A stretch of DNA of 64,000 bases, from contig JARYMT010000001.1 of assembly GCA_029906985.1 (NCBI GenBank), positions 1 to 64,000 on the forward strand, read 5' to 3'. The position numbers and the translations under genes are program-made. Of the stretch, positions 27,741-36,498 are shown piece after piece (position 1 is the stretch's first letter; each line of letters starts with the position of its first letter). The stretch comes from Microgenomates group bacterium (GTDB lineage Bacteria > Patescibacteriota > Microgenomatia > UBA1406 > GWC2-37-13). The notes below the pieces were generated by a model. The model was not told the origin of the DNA, searched no databases, and saw only the letters and a list, made by a program, of their open reading frames with translations.

Positions 27741-27754
27741 ATAACATATGTTAT
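27741..27754. promoter_or_regulatory. Palindrome over the -10 of the 27489-27731 gene
   Basis: ATAACATATGTTAT is a perfect 14-bp palindrome overlapping the minus-strand TATAAT (27743-27738) in the divergent region between two unrecognised genes. Confidence 0.4.
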
Positions 27755-27838
27755 CCTATAATAATAGGCTGGTGAGGGATTTTAAAATCAATTAGTAGTT
27801 TTAGAGCAATAAAACAATGTTTTTGCTAAAATTAATCC

Positions 27839-29350
27839 ATGGAAAAAGTTAAACAATCTTCCGAAATTCTTACCCCTGGGGGACTGCCATTAAAAACTAC
27901 CGAACTTAATTTGGTCAGAAATTATCTGGCTCAAGCCTACTCCAGTGTTGAAATAACAGAAATTGTCGATTCTTATGGCAAAATGGTCGGAATTAATGAC
28001 CGAGTAAAAATCGCCGATGGAGGAGAAGTTGTTTTAACAGAGGTTGCCCTGAAAGAACAAAATGGCGGTTCAACCAATCCTTTTTTTGATTTTGTCTTAG
28101 GACAACTTCCAGAGGCTCAAAGGGAAACAATTGTCAGGTATTTAAAAAGTGGCGGCCGGATACTTTGTGCCAGAAGAATTAAGCCTTCGACTGATTTTCT
28201 TAAGCAATTAGTTAATTTTTCTGAAACTTATTTAGGCGGTTTTGCCCCTTTAGCGACCGGCGCAACTGCTTTTCCGCTATTAACCGGTGCCCCAGATATT
28301 CCTCCTTCTAATCTTGAAGACGAAATTAAAAGATTACAAATTTTGTCCCAGAAAAAAACCCCCATTCATTTTTTTCCAATAAAACACGTAAAAGACGAGC
28401 CTTTTTGGGAAGAAGTTAAAGATTGTTTAATCAACTTAAATAAATTAAGCGATCCTTTTGAATTTATTTATGATGCTGCCTTGACTTCGCTTAAAATAAG
28501 CAAACGAGAAACTAATTTTGCCACTTTATTTGTCCTTCTTGGTTTAGGATCGCCATTTATTTTTCGTAAATTAAATCAACAAGTCGGCCGCCTGCCGGTA
28601 ATGGTTCTTTCTCAACTGTCTGGTGAAGCGTTGACACAGCTTTTAAATCAGGCTGACCGTTTGTTTCACCGGCTTCCTCAAATAAAATTTTTTTTGAGTC
28701 AAATTGGCTTCTTTTTCTCAAACAAGGCCCGTCTTTCTCAAAAAGATAAATCGCCAAAAAAAATACAAGAAACAAAAAGAATTTTATCGCTTTCGGAGAC
28801 TTTAATCTCTACTTTGACTTTTGGTTTGGTTTTTACTTCGGCTTTTTTTCTTAGCCAATCTTCTTCAAAAACAGGCAACCTTCTTCCTTTCCTAGTGATT
28901 GCCCCTCTTAATAGTTCAGTTTTAGCCGCCGGCGAAATCGTTAATCGAGTTTTACATGCCAAAAGAATTTTTGAAACGCTTGACCAAGAAAAACAAAAGG
29001 CGATTATTGATTTTTTAAAAAACCAGTCGCCAAAAGGTTTGAAAATATTACTTGAAAAAAGTCCGGCTTTAGGGGTGGCGATCATCGATTTTGTGGCTAA
29101 CAAACCGGCTTTTTGTTCTTATCTGGGAACTTTTGCTTCTCTGGCGGTCCTCGGACTGGCTAATCAAATCTTTCCTCAATCGCTTCCTTTAGAATTGATT
29201 GAAGGAATGAGTGCGTTTATGTTTGAAGGAGTTAGTGGTATCACCGGCAGTTTTTTATCTCAAAAGCAAGATCCGTGGAATAACTTTCTTGATTGTCTAC
29301 CTTATTTAAGAAAAAAATCTTCCGGTTCTGAAGCGGCCCCCGACCTTTAA
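27839..29350 (+). CDS. Unrecognised 503-residue protein with hydrophobic C-terminal half
   Basis: The first 170 residues look soluble (KTTELNLVRNYLAQAYSSVE, RVKIADGGEVVLTEV, ETIVRYLKSGGRILCARR). Hydrophobic stretches occur at about 131-150, 225-240, 322-345 (STLTFGLVFTSAFFLS), 350-370 and 430-445. TAAAAT lies six bases upstream of the ATG, again suggesting a leaderless message. No family recognised. It resembles the other lineage-specific proteins in this segment in style (soluble N-part, several weakly hydrophobic segments), and could be a membrane-deforming or pore-type protein, but nothing specific supports that. Confidence 0.6.
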   Translation: MEKVKQSSEILTPGGLPLKTTELNLVRNYLAQAYSSVEITEIVDSYGKMVGINDRVKIADGGEVVLTEVALKEQNGGSTNPFFDFVLGQLPEAQRETIVRYLKSGGRILCARRIKPSTDFLKQLVNFSETYLGGFAPLATGATAFPLLTGAPDIPPSNLEDEIKRLQILSQKKTPIHFFPIKHVKDEPFWEEVKDCLINLNKLSDPFEFIYDAALTSLKISKRETNFATLFVLLGLGSPFIFRKLNQQVGRLPVMVLSQLSGEALTQLLNQADRLFHRLPQIKFFLSQIGFFFSNKARLSQKDKSPKKIQETKRILSLSETLISTLTFGLVFTSAFFLSQSSSKTGNLLPFLVIAPLNSSVLAAGEIVNRVLHAKRIFETLDQEKQKAIIDFLKNQSPKGLKILLEKSPALGVAIIDFVANKPAFCSYLGTFASLAVLGLANQIFPQSLPLELIEGMSAFMFEGVSGITGSFLSQKQDPWNNFLDCLPYLRKKSSGSEAAPDL

Positions 29351-29422
29351 AAATTAATAAAAAGGTCCCAATTATCTAACTTTTATATATTTTGTCTGAT
29401 TATCTGGTTGCCTGATATGAGC

Positions 29423-29466
29423 GCAACTGTTGCAGAAATTTTTTTGTCAGATGCTATACAGCATCT
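29423..29466 (+). terminator. Hairpins after the 27839 gene, first with a T-run
   Basis: GCAAC-T-GTTGC (29423-29433) followed within six bases by T7 (29439-29445), then a second inverted repeat AGATGC/GCATCT (29449-29466). The first hairpin has almost no loop, so it is a weak terminator candidate. Confidence 0.35.
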
Positions 29467-29488
29467 AACTTCGTTCGCTTTTATTAGC

Positions 29489-30664
29489 TTACCTAGTGAC
29501 TTGATATGATCTAACTTTTTTTAAAAGCTCTCTTGCCTCTGGGTTTTCTTCGAAATGCCTGCGGACCGGGGCGATCAAACGATCAATAAGGTTAACGGCC
29601 GTGGTTTTTAGATCCAGCGGGTGAATCTCTTTATTGACGAATTTTCTTTCAAGATCTTGAAATGAGTTGAGAGTGACATTACCACCAAATTTTTGCGGAC
29701 GTTCGATGACGATATGATTAATTTTTAGACGATCGAGGCTCTCAAAAATTATATATTTATAATATTCTAAAATTGGATTTTCGTCTAATACTCCTTCAGG
29801 ACAATAAGCTTTATTAATTTTTCGCTCAATATCTTCTTTCGTATCCGTCATAAAAATTGCTGAATCAGGATGAGATTTTGACATTTTTAAGGCAATTACT
29901 TTTTCGGTTTTGGAAAGCGAAGATACCTTTTTTGAGACAATCGCCTGGGGTCCCTTTGGGGTGAGGCGGTCGGAAAAAACGGTATCAAGCTTTCCAACCG
30001 AAGAATTTAATCCCATCAGCATATGATGGCTGACAACAACCGGTTTCCATCCGCCAGTTGGCGGATCAAGCTGTAACCCAATCTCCCGCGCCAACATATT
30101 AACTTTTCTCTGATCCATTCCCAGTTGACAAATTTTTGCCCCTAAATAAAAAATATCTGCTACCTGCATACAAGAATAAATGATCATGGCGCCGGTTAAT
30201 TTATCAAGTGATTCTTCTCTGCCCATAATTTCAGCCGTCCGTATAAATCTTCGTAAAGCATTGGAGCGGCCAACCTTAATTACCAATTCCCAGTATTTCG
30301 GATTTTTTACCAAGTCTGACGCCCAGACAAACTCAACGTTTTTTAAATCCATTCCGCAGGCCTTCCAAACCTCAATAAAATACCTGCCAACTGTCTGGAT
30401 TTTTTCCAAATCTCCTTCCATCTTGTTATTGGCCATCGCATGCCAGTCAGCCACCAGCATTTTAAACCTTACCCCGGCTTTAATCATTTTGTTAACATTG
30501 ATTGCCCGAAACAGTCCTTGGGCAATATGCATTTGTCCAGACGGTTCAAAACCATCATAAGCCACCAACTCTTCTTCATTTTCCAATAACTTTACCAATT
30601 CTGCTTCTGTCACAATTTCTTCACCGACTTGTTTAATAAGATTTAGACGATCTTGTGTGGTCAT
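29489..30664 (-). CDS. tyrS: Tyrosyl-tRNA synthetase, archaeal/eukaryotic type
   Basis: 391 residues. The KMSKS motif is ALKMSKSHPDS near residue 262. The HIGH-like motif is HIAQG in GFEPSGQMHIAQGL. KVNMLAREI, and the absence of the bacterial C-terminal S4 domain, fit the archaeal/eukaryotic TyrRS rather than the usual bacterial TyrS. It attaches Tyr to tRNA-Tyr. The ATG at 30664 is chosen because TATAAT (30677-30672) lies 7 nt upstream, making the mRNA leaderless; a longer frame would start at a TTG inside the promoter. Confidence 0.95.
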   Translation of the reverse strand: MTTQDRLNLIKQVGEEIVTEAELVKLLENEEELVAYDGFEPSGQMHIAQGLFRAINVNKMIKAGVRFKMLVADWHAMANNKMEGDLEKIQTVGRYFIEVWKACGMDLKNVEFVWASDLVKNPKYWELVIKVGRSNALRRFIRTAEIMGREESLDKLTGAMIIYSCMQVADIFYLGAKICQLGMDQRKVNMLAREIGLQLDPPTGGWKPVVVSHHMLMGLNSSVGKLDTVFSDRLTPKGPQAIVSKKVSSLSKTEKVIALKMSKSHPDSAIFMTDTKEDIERKINKAYCPEGVLDENPILEYYKYIIFESLDRLKINHIVIERPQKFGGNVTLNSFQDLERKFVNKEIHPLDLKTTAVNLIDRLIAPVRRHFEENPEARELLKKVRSYQVTR

Positions 30665-30717
30665 ATAATCTATTATAGACAAAATTTATTTAAATAATAA
30701 CATAAATTACCAACCGG

Positions 30718-30918
30718 TTAACCATGGCAATCACGTGGACCACACATCCCCAAACTATCAATTCCCAATGCTGCTTGAGGAATGGCTGGTAAAACTGGAT
30801 TTTGAGCTGGTCGTTGATTTGGGCCTTCTGCTGTCGGTATTCCTGGTTGCTCTTGTTGTACCATAGGACAAATTTTGGCACAAGCACATGCTTGACAAGG
30901 ATTTTCGGTTTCTGCCAT
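30718..30918 (-). CDS. Cys-rich 66-residue peptide with strong RBS
   Basis: The start ATG at 30918 has one of the best Shine-Dalgarno sequences in the window (AAAGGAGGTGATATCT before ATG), in contrast to the many leaderless genes. The N-terminal half has C8-x2-C11-x-C13-x3-C17. The middle is Pro/Gln-rich (QPGIPTAEGPNQRPAQ). The C-terminus ends MCGPRDCHG with two more Cys (59, 64). It could be a metal-binding protein or a ribosomally made, modified peptide precursor. No signal peptide is evident. It is followed by tyrS in the same direction. Confidence 0.6.
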   Translation of the reverse strand: MAETENPCQACACAKICPMVQQEQPGIPTAEGPNQRPAQNPVLPAIPQAALGIDSLGMCGPRDCHG

Positions 30919-31053
30919 AGATATCACCTCCTTTCTTAAATTTAATCTTCCTGCCACCACTTACTTTTTGCCTTAGTAAATTTCTACTGCGGCGCAAAAA
31001 AACATTTACCGGCAGGTTTAGTCTTAAATTTTAATTTCATTAAAAAAACCCAC

Positions 31054-31076
31054 AAAAAAACCCCGCTTTCGCGGGG
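31054..31076 (-). terminator. Rho-independent terminator C (module C)
   Basis: Minus-strand hairpin CCCCGC-GAAA-GCGGGG (31076-31061) with a T7 tail (31060-31054). The neighbouring small ORF C contains CGCGGGG (31125-31119), complementary to CCCCGCG of the terminator 5' arm. Confidence 0.75.
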
Positions 31077-31104
31077 TCGATTTTTAATAATTGTTATTTA
31101 TCCT

Positions 31105-31176
31105 TTATAAAAAAGGCGCCCCGCGTAAAACAGGGTAAAAGTAAAAAAAGAAATTTTTACTCGCCTTGATTTTCAT
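31105..31176 (-). CDS. Small ORF C: 23-residue aromatic/hydrophobic peptide
   Basis: ATG at 31176, 23 codons starting MKIKASKNFFFYFYPVL and ending LRGAPFL, stop TAA at 31105. TATAAT (31194-31189) with a TTGATT -35 (16-bp spacer) lies just upstream, so the ORF sits at the very 5' end of a transcript that meets terminator C. The layout matches modules A and B, although the peptide sequence is different. Confidence 0.45.
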   Translation of the reverse strand: MKIKASKNFFFYFYPVLRGAPFL

Positions 31177-31188
31177 AAGATTAGCTAC

Positions 31189-31216
31189 ATTATATAATAT
31201 TTAATTTAGAAATCAA
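31189..31216 (-). promoter_or_regulatory. Promoter of small ORF C
   Basis: On the minus strand TTGATT (31216-31211), a 16-bp spacer and TATAAT (31194-31189). The ATG of the small ORF lies 12 nt after the -10. Confidence 0.55.
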
Positions 31217-31311
31217 TACATTATTTAAATAATTTCAAAAAAGTAAAATTAAAAAATTTATTGAAATTAAGTTTATCATAAATATATCATCGATCTTTAA
31301 AAAACAGTAAA

Positions 31312-32100
31312 CTATCTCTGATTCTTTTCCCAGTAATCGAGGATTTTTTTCTCTCTTTCCTCACGAGTTAGATCGCTTTTGATACCGGGGCCGCCGATGC
31401 AGCCGCCGTCGCAAAACAAAATATCTAGCAACTTCACTGTCCGGTCGTTTTCAAAATTTTTCAAAACTTCGATGCAATTTTTCCAGTTGGAAACAATTTT
31501 AATTTCATTTTTTTTAAATAACAGCGTCAATCCGCCGCTGTGGGAAAGACCGCCGTCAATTGAATAAATTCTTGGCAAACCACTCTCTTCGATATCAAAC
31601 TTATCATCTGGGTTATTTACTGGCTGGATATTAAATTGTTTAAAAATTTCCAAAAGTTCGGCGTAAGTAATCACGAGAATATTTAGTTCCGGCCGATCCT
31701 CGGACGCCTCAAGTTTTTTGACAATACAGGGGCCGATAAACACCGGCCGGTAACCCGGATATTTTTCGGCAACAATTTTGGCGGTCGCCGCCATTGGCGA
31801 GTCAACATTGGGCGGAAAATATTTAACTAGATGGGGAAATTGTTTTTTAATCATTCTAATAATGGTTGGACAAGGAGTGGTGATATACTTTTTTTCCGGA
31901 TTTGCCTCGATGACTTTTTTCAGCTCCTCATTGGTTTTACGGGCGCCGGCGGCCACCTCAACCACGTAGGAAAAACCAAGTTTTCTTAACATTGTGATAA
32001 TTTGAGGATAATCAAACATGATAGGAAAAGAGGGCGCCAGCATTGCCACCAGCTTTTCCTTGTTTTTTAAGGCTTGAATAAGGATTTCAACTTCTGTCAT
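31312..32100 (-). CDS. [FeFe]-hydrogenase H-cluster domain-like protein without ferredoxin domains
   Basis: 262 residues corresponding to the large-subunit C-terminal domain of iron hydrogenases. The three cluster loops are recognisable: L1 is ITTPCPTI (C77), L2 is FIGPCIVKKLEA (C125), L3 is ILFCDGGCIGGPG (C230, C234). The four [4Fe-4S] ligands are thus kept. In L1, however, the proton-transfer Cys of the catalytic TSCCP motif is replaced by Pro, and the N-terminal Fe-S domains of true enzymes are missing. This resembles group C/D sensory or non-catalytic homologues, which are thought to report redox or H2. Overlaps by 14 nt with the membrane protein upstream, so the two are translationally coupled. 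Confidence 0.85.
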   Translation of the reverse strand: MTEVEILIQALKNKEKLVAMLAPSFPIMFDYPQIITMLRKLGFSYVVEVAAGARKTNEELKKVIEANPEKKYITTPCPTIIRMIKKQFPHLVKYFPPNVDSPMAATAKIVAEKYPGYRPVFIGPCIVKKLEASEDRPELNILVITYAELLEIFKQFNIQPVNNPDDKFDIEESGLPRIYSIDGGLSHSGGLTLLFKKNEIKIVSNWKNCIEVLKNFENDRTVKLLDILFCDGGCIGGPGIKSDLTREEREKKILDYWEKNQR

Positions 32101-32611
32101 TAATTTTTTTTACAATTAAATAAGAAAGAGCGCCGCCTGCCAGAGACGTCAATATCTGAAAAGAACCCATGGCGGTCAAAAAAATTTTCGGGACAACCCT
32201 CATTGAAAAATATAGATTGGCGCTGGAAAAAAGAAGAAAAAATTTTGCCGCCGAAGACAAAAAGACGGCCAAAAAATAGCTTTTGTCTTTAATTTTTCTA
32301 AATACCCAAACCAAAATCAAATTTCCCAACCAGATAAAAGGAAGAAAATAATAAAGAAAAACCGTTGCCGGACCAAACAGAATTCCGTTTAAAACCGCTG
32401 CCAAACTGGGAAGAATTGTCAATGGAATAACTTTTTTAAAAGAAATTCTTTGGGCAGCGAGAAATAACAAACAGTTAACCGCCGTTCCGGTTAGCCACTG
32501 GGGATGACCAATAAAAAAGGGAATAAAAAAACCCAAAGAATAAAGAAAGTATTCTAATCTGATAACTAAAATTTTTGTTAATAAATCGGTTTTGGAATCA
32601 ATTGGTTTCAT
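32087..32611 (-). CDS. ECF S-component-like membrane protein coupled to the H-cluster protein
   Basis: 174 residues, five to six hydrophobic helices, with a sequence style like ECF-type transporter substrate-binding subunits (GHPQWLTGTAVNCLLFLAAQ, then SLAAVLNGILFGPATVFLYY). No solute specificity can be seen. The coding overlap with the downstream H-cluster-like gene suggests a fixed functional pair, for example membrane anchoring or ligand transport for the sensor. Known for the family: S-components bind vitamins or metals. Inference only here. Confidence 0.7.
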   Translation of the reverse strand: MKPIDSKTDLLTKILVIRLEYFLYSLGFFIPFFIGHPQWLTGTAVNCLLFLAAQRISFKKVIPLTILPSLAAVLNGILFGPATVFLYYFLPFIWLGNLILVWVFRKIKDKSYFLAVFLSSAAKFFLLFSSANLYFSMRVVPKIFLTAMGSFQILTSLAGGALSYLIVKKINDRS

Positions 32612-32717
32612 AATTTAACATGATATCTTTTTTAAAATAAAAAATCAATTTAAAATTCGATCCCTTTTAAAAAATTGATTGCCAAAAGTGATTTTTTGTT
32701 GTTTATCCTTGAGAAAT

Positions 32718-33632
32718 TTATTCTGTTTGTTGATCTGTTAATGGCAAAGGCCGGCTTTTAAAAACGCCGTTTGGCCCAACAACACAATTTCTGCCGTTAT
32801 TTTTTGCGTCATATAAAAATTTGTCAACAACAGAATATACTTTTTCTGATACTTCTTTTTCATCGACGCAAACCAATTGATCATCAATAAACATTACTCC
32901 AAAACTGGCAGTGATTGGGTTTCCTATCGTTAAACCCGGATTGCTTTCCCTTACCCGAGCCGCCACTTGGTCTTCAATTGCTTCTCTCAAATCATCTATT
33001 CTTTGCAAAAATTTTTCTTGCCAATTTGGTTCTTCGGTATTAATTTCAGGCATAACCAAAAAAAATTCTTCTCCACCATAACGGGCAAAAAAATCAATAC
33101 CCCTTATGTTTTTCTGAATCAATTCTGTAAGGGCTTTTAAGACCGCATCTCCTATTGGATGACCATATCGATCGTTAATTTCTTTTAAATAGTCGATATC
33201 GAACATAATCACCGCATCGGTAACACCTGTCCGTCGGTGAGATAAAAGATCTAATAAATATTTATCAAGTGCTCTTCTATTAAAGGCACCAGTAAGACCG
33301 TCGACCGCCGCTTCTTTCTCAAGTTCTGCGAATCTCCCGGCGGCATTAACCGCCATATTAATTGCGTGATGCCTCATTTTTAATAAATTTTGATCATTAA
33401 CCGGTCCAAAATTTTGGGGGAGCGCCCTTCTTTGGAACCAGTATTCTCTTAAAACCAAATACCAAAAATGGAGGTCTCCTTTATATTTTTCAGGAATAGT
33501 GACTTGTAATTTTTCTGCTAATTTTTTGATTACCTCTAATCTTTCTTCCAGGGTTGGCAAACCTTCAGGTTTTGGTAAGGCCGGCTTTTTAGCTACTTGA
33601 TGATCTTTAGCCGTCTTATCTTCCTCGCTCAT
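32718..33632 (-). CDS. GGDEF diguanylate cyclase
   Basis: 304 residues. The catalytic motif is RYGGEEF (GG(D/E)EF form). An RGID sequence five residues upstream is the RxxD inhibitory I-site that binds c-di-GMP. The domain starts near residue 125 with DGLTGAFNRRAL, as usual, and DIDYLKEINDRYGHPIGDAVL follows. The N-terminal 120 residues are soluble and helical, with no clear PAS or GAF signature. It makes c-di-GMP from GTP. C-di-GMP signalling is sparse in reduced CPR genomes. No partner phosphodiesterase or PilZ gene lies in this window. Confidence 0.95.
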   Translation of the reverse strand: MSEEDKTAKDHQVAKKPALPKPEGLPTLEERLEVIKKLAEKLQVTIPEKYKGDLHFWYLVLREYWFQRRALPQNFGPVNDQNLLKMRHHAINMAVNAAGRFAELEKEAAVDGLTGAFNRRALDKYLLDLLSHRRTGVTDAVIMFDIDYLKEINDRYGHPIGDAVLKALTELIQKNIRGIDFFARYGGEEFFLVMPEINTEEPNWQEKFLQRIDDLREAIEDQVAARVRESNPGLTIGNPITASFGVMFIDDQLVCVDEKEVSEKVYSVVDKFLYDAKNNGRNCVVGPNGVFKSRPLPLTDQQTE

Positions 33633-33681
33633 AGATTATATTTTTTTATTTTTTAAAAAAAATTTGTTATATACTTCTTAT

Positions 33682-35802
33682 ATGATTAATTTAAAAAATC
33701 TCCAGAAACTTTGTCAACTCATCCGCTATGATATTTTAACTGCCACAACAAAAGCCGGATCGGGGCATCCCACCTCTTCATTGTCAGTGGTAGAATTGAT
33801 GACGACGCTTTTTTTTGGCGGGTTTTTAAAATATGACCTAAAAAACCCGCAAAATCCGGCCAACGACCGGGTAATTTTTTCCAAAGGCCATGCCACCCCG
33901 CTTTTATATGCATTATATCATGCGGCCGGAGTCGTCTCCTATGAAGAATTGTTAAGTCAGCGCCAATTCGGCTCAAGACTTGAAGGACACCCGACTCCTC
34001 GTTTTCCCTATGTTGAAGCGGCCACGGGCAGCTTGGGGCAAGGATTGTCGGTGGGAGTGGGAATGGCTTTGGGGGTAAAATTAAATATTCAACGTTCGAT
34101 ATTAAACAGGAGACAAACACCTCGAATTTTTGTTTTACTAGGCGATTCAGAAGTAGCTGAAGGCCAGATCTGGGAAGCGGCCGAGATTGCTTCATATTAT
34201 AAACTTGATAATTTAATTGCGATTTTGGATGTCAATCGCTTAGGTCAGCGGGGAGAAACTATGTTGGGCTGGGATCTTAAAACTTATGAAAATCGTTTTG
34301 GGGCTTTTGGCTGGAGAACAATTTTGGTAAAAGACGGAAATAGTTTAGAACAAGTCTATAAAGCATTAGTGAAAGTTTCAGCTGGCCCGGGTGAAAGGAC
34401 TGCCAACAGCGGGCTGTCAAAGGATGTTTTTGGAAGCGAGCACTGGCGGGAGAGAAAACCGGGGCTGGACCCGAAATTTTATAAACCAACAATAGTTATT
34501 GCCAAAACCGTCAAAGGAAAAGGGGTCTCTTTTTTGGAAAATCAAAACGGTTGGCATGGAAAAGCACTTACGAAAGACCAGTTGAATATAGCTTTAAAAG
34601 AATTAGGAAAACCGGATTTAAACCTTAAAGGAAAAATTATTGCTCCTAATTACAAATTGCAAATTATCAATAACAAATCAATTTCAAATTTACAAACTTC
34701 AAAAACTAAAAAGTTACAAACCATAAACTACAAATTACAAGATTTAATAGCGACTCGTGAAGCTTATGGTGATGCTTTAGTAGCACTGGGAAAAATTTAT
34801 CCTGAATTAGTGGTTCTTGATGCTGAAGTTTCTAATTCGACTTATAGCGACAAGTTTAAAAAAGTTTTTCCCAACCGCTTTTTGGAGATGTTTATTGCCG
34901 AGCAAAATATGATCTCGGCGGCGGTTGGTTTAGCCAAACAGGGCTATATTCCTTTTTGCTCTTCCTTTGCTGCTTTTTTAACCCGCGCCTTTGACCAATT
35001 GAGAATGGCACAATATTCTGTATCAGAAGAAAAATCAAAGACGCCTGTTTTAAGCCAATCGTTTAAAGAAGCTTCCGCTTCAAATGTGGAAGCGAAACAG
35101 ACAAAAAACATGGCTTTGAGATTTTTAGAATTTTTAGACCTTAAAATCGTCGGTTCACACGCCGGCGTCTCAATAGGCTATGACGGGCCATCACAAATGG
35201 GGCTGGAAGACATCGCTATGGCAAGAAGTATTTTAAAAAGTGTTGTTTTTTATCCCTCCGACGCCACCTCCACTTTCAAATTAACTGAAATTATGGCGAA
35301 GACGCCGGGAATTTTTTATTTAAGAACCACCCGGGAAAAAACGCCGGTTATCTATCCAATGGAGGAAAAATTTGTCATTGGAGGATCAAAAATTCATTAC
35401 TCTGAAACTGGAATTTCGAGGATAAAGATGGGAAAATTAAAAGCATTAATAATCGCCGCAGGTATTACCTTGTATCAGGCTTTGATCGCCCAAAAAGAAT
35501 TGGCAAAGGAAAATATCCAAACCGTAGTTTTAGATTGTTATTCAGTCAAACCATTAGATGAAAAAACCATTGTTAATTTTGCTCAAAAAGCAGAAAAAGT
35601 AATTGTTGTTGAGGATCATTATCCGGCCGGTGGCCTTGGCGAAACAGTAAAATCGGTATTAATTAATAATTTAAAAACAAAGCAATTTAATCATTTTATT
35701 CATCTTGCTGTCAGAAAAATCCCCCGCTCCGGCTCGCCCGAAGAACTTTTAACTTATGAGGAAATCGACTCGACCGCTATTATCAAGGCGGTATTAAAAT
35801 AG
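33682..35802 (+). CDS. tkt: Transketolase (full length)
   Basis: Transfers two-carbon ketol units in the pentose phosphate pathway with thiamine diphosphate. The N-domain shows HPTSSLSVVE, FSKGHATPLLYALYH and the TPP-binding LGDSEVAEGQIWEA. The Pyr domain shows FIAEQNMISAAVGLA, and GSHAGVSIGYDGPSQMGLED is the classic loop. At 706 residues it is longer than usual. Two extras stand out: a linker rich in Lys/Asn/Gln from a tandem ACAAATT-like repeat (34650-34741), and a segment around 35076-35094 built on the inverted repeat CGCTTC/GAAGCG. The ATG at 33682 is preferred to an upstream TTG. It starts 49 nt after the divergent GGDEF gene. Confidence 0.95.
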   Translation: MINLKNLQKLCQLIRYDILTATTKAGSGHPTSSLSVVELMTTLFFGGFLKYDLKNPQNPANDRVIFSKGHATPLLYALYHAAGVVSYEELLSQRQFGSRLEGHPTPRFPYVEAATGSLGQGLSVGVGMALGVKLNIQRSILNRRQTPRIFVLLGDSEVAEGQIWEAAEIASYYKLDNLIAILDVNRLGQRGETMLGWDLKTYENRFGAFGWRTILVKDGNSLEQVYKALVKVSAGPGERTANSGLSKDVFGSEHWRERKPGLDPKFYKPTIVIAKTVKGKGVSFLENQNGWHGKALTKDQLNIALKELGKPDLNLKGKIIAPNYKLQIINNKSISNLQTSKTKKLQTINYKLQDLIATREAYGDALVALGKIYPELVVLDAEVSNSTYSDKFKKVFPNRFLEMFIAEQNMISAAVGLAKQGYIPFCSSFAAFLTRAFDQLRMAQYSVSEEKSKTPVLSQSFKEASASNVEAKQTKNMALRFLEFLDLKIVGSHAGVSIGYDGPSQMGLEDIAMARSILKSVVFYPSDATSTFKLTEIMAKTPGIFYLRTTREKTPVIYPMEEKFVIGGSKIHYSETGISRIKMGKLKALIIAAGITLYQALIAQKELAKENIQTVVLDCYSVKPLDEKTIVNFAQKAEKVIVVEDHYPAGGLGETVKSVLINNLKTKQFNHFIHLAVRKIPRSGSPEELLTYEEIDSTAIIKAVLK

Positions 35803-36498
35803 TAAAAAACTTCCTAAGCTTAAAAGACACCGGCTGGCGAATCTTACGTGACGCTTTGGGCTTTAGCCCAAAAAGAGTTTCCAAATATTTAATCTCCTGC
35901 ACTAAAAAAAATTCGCTGCCGGACTTTTAACCCTAAACTATCCAATATCACCTTGTGGAAAAATTGTTTTTTAAGCAAGGGAACGAAGTGACCGGGTTGA
36001 AAAGTAGAGCTTTGAGCCAAGTCAAAAAGTAGGTTTCCAAAAAACGTTAAAAAGCAATATTTTTCGAGTAAAGTTAAGAAGCAAGAAAATTTCAGATTAT
36101 AGGTTTTTTATCGCCGCAAACAGCAACTAATGGACAGTCCTCTACAATTTCAAACAATAACTTATTTTTCCACTACAATTAATTAATTAATTGTAGTGGT
36201 TAAAGGGTTGTCCTTTTGGTGGCTGGACGCTTCTTGTCTGACAACGGCTTAAGTATTCTAAAAAAGTTTTCGGCAGGCTCGAACAGTAACAGTAACATAG
36301 TAACATCATATTTATTCTTCAAGCGAGTGAGCGAGGCGACCGAGTTAAGAAGCAGGGTTTGAGGTAAGTCGAGGAAGAGCTAGTTAATAAGCTAAATCTT
36401 CCCATGCCATCTAGTAAGAAGTGGTTTATGAAAAAAATGATTTAATTTGTTCCTCTATCAAAATGCCGGTTGCACGACTCAACTGATGGCAAAAAAAA
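35803..36498. other. Convergent intergenic region with palindrome and diverged duplication
   Basis: No gene visible in about 700 bp. TTTGGGC-TTTA-GCCCAAA (35857-35874) is a hairpin after tkt. A roughly 75-bp segment near 35971 (CAAGGGAACGAAGTGACCGG...) recurs diverged near 36318 (CAAGCGAGTGAGCGAGGCGA...). The 30-bp perfect palindrome at 36170-36199 is listed separately. Confidence 0.6.
36170..36199. repeat. 30-bp perfect palindrome, copy 1
   Basis: Half-site CCACTACAATTAATT followed by its exact reverse complement with no gap. The same 28-bp core (half CACTACAATTAATT) recurs at 43290-43325. Confidence 0.9.

Noticed and set aside
35857-35874. TTTGGGC/GCCCAAA hairpin as the tkt terminator
   Set aside because: No T-run follows on the plus strand, so it is recorded only as a hairpin.
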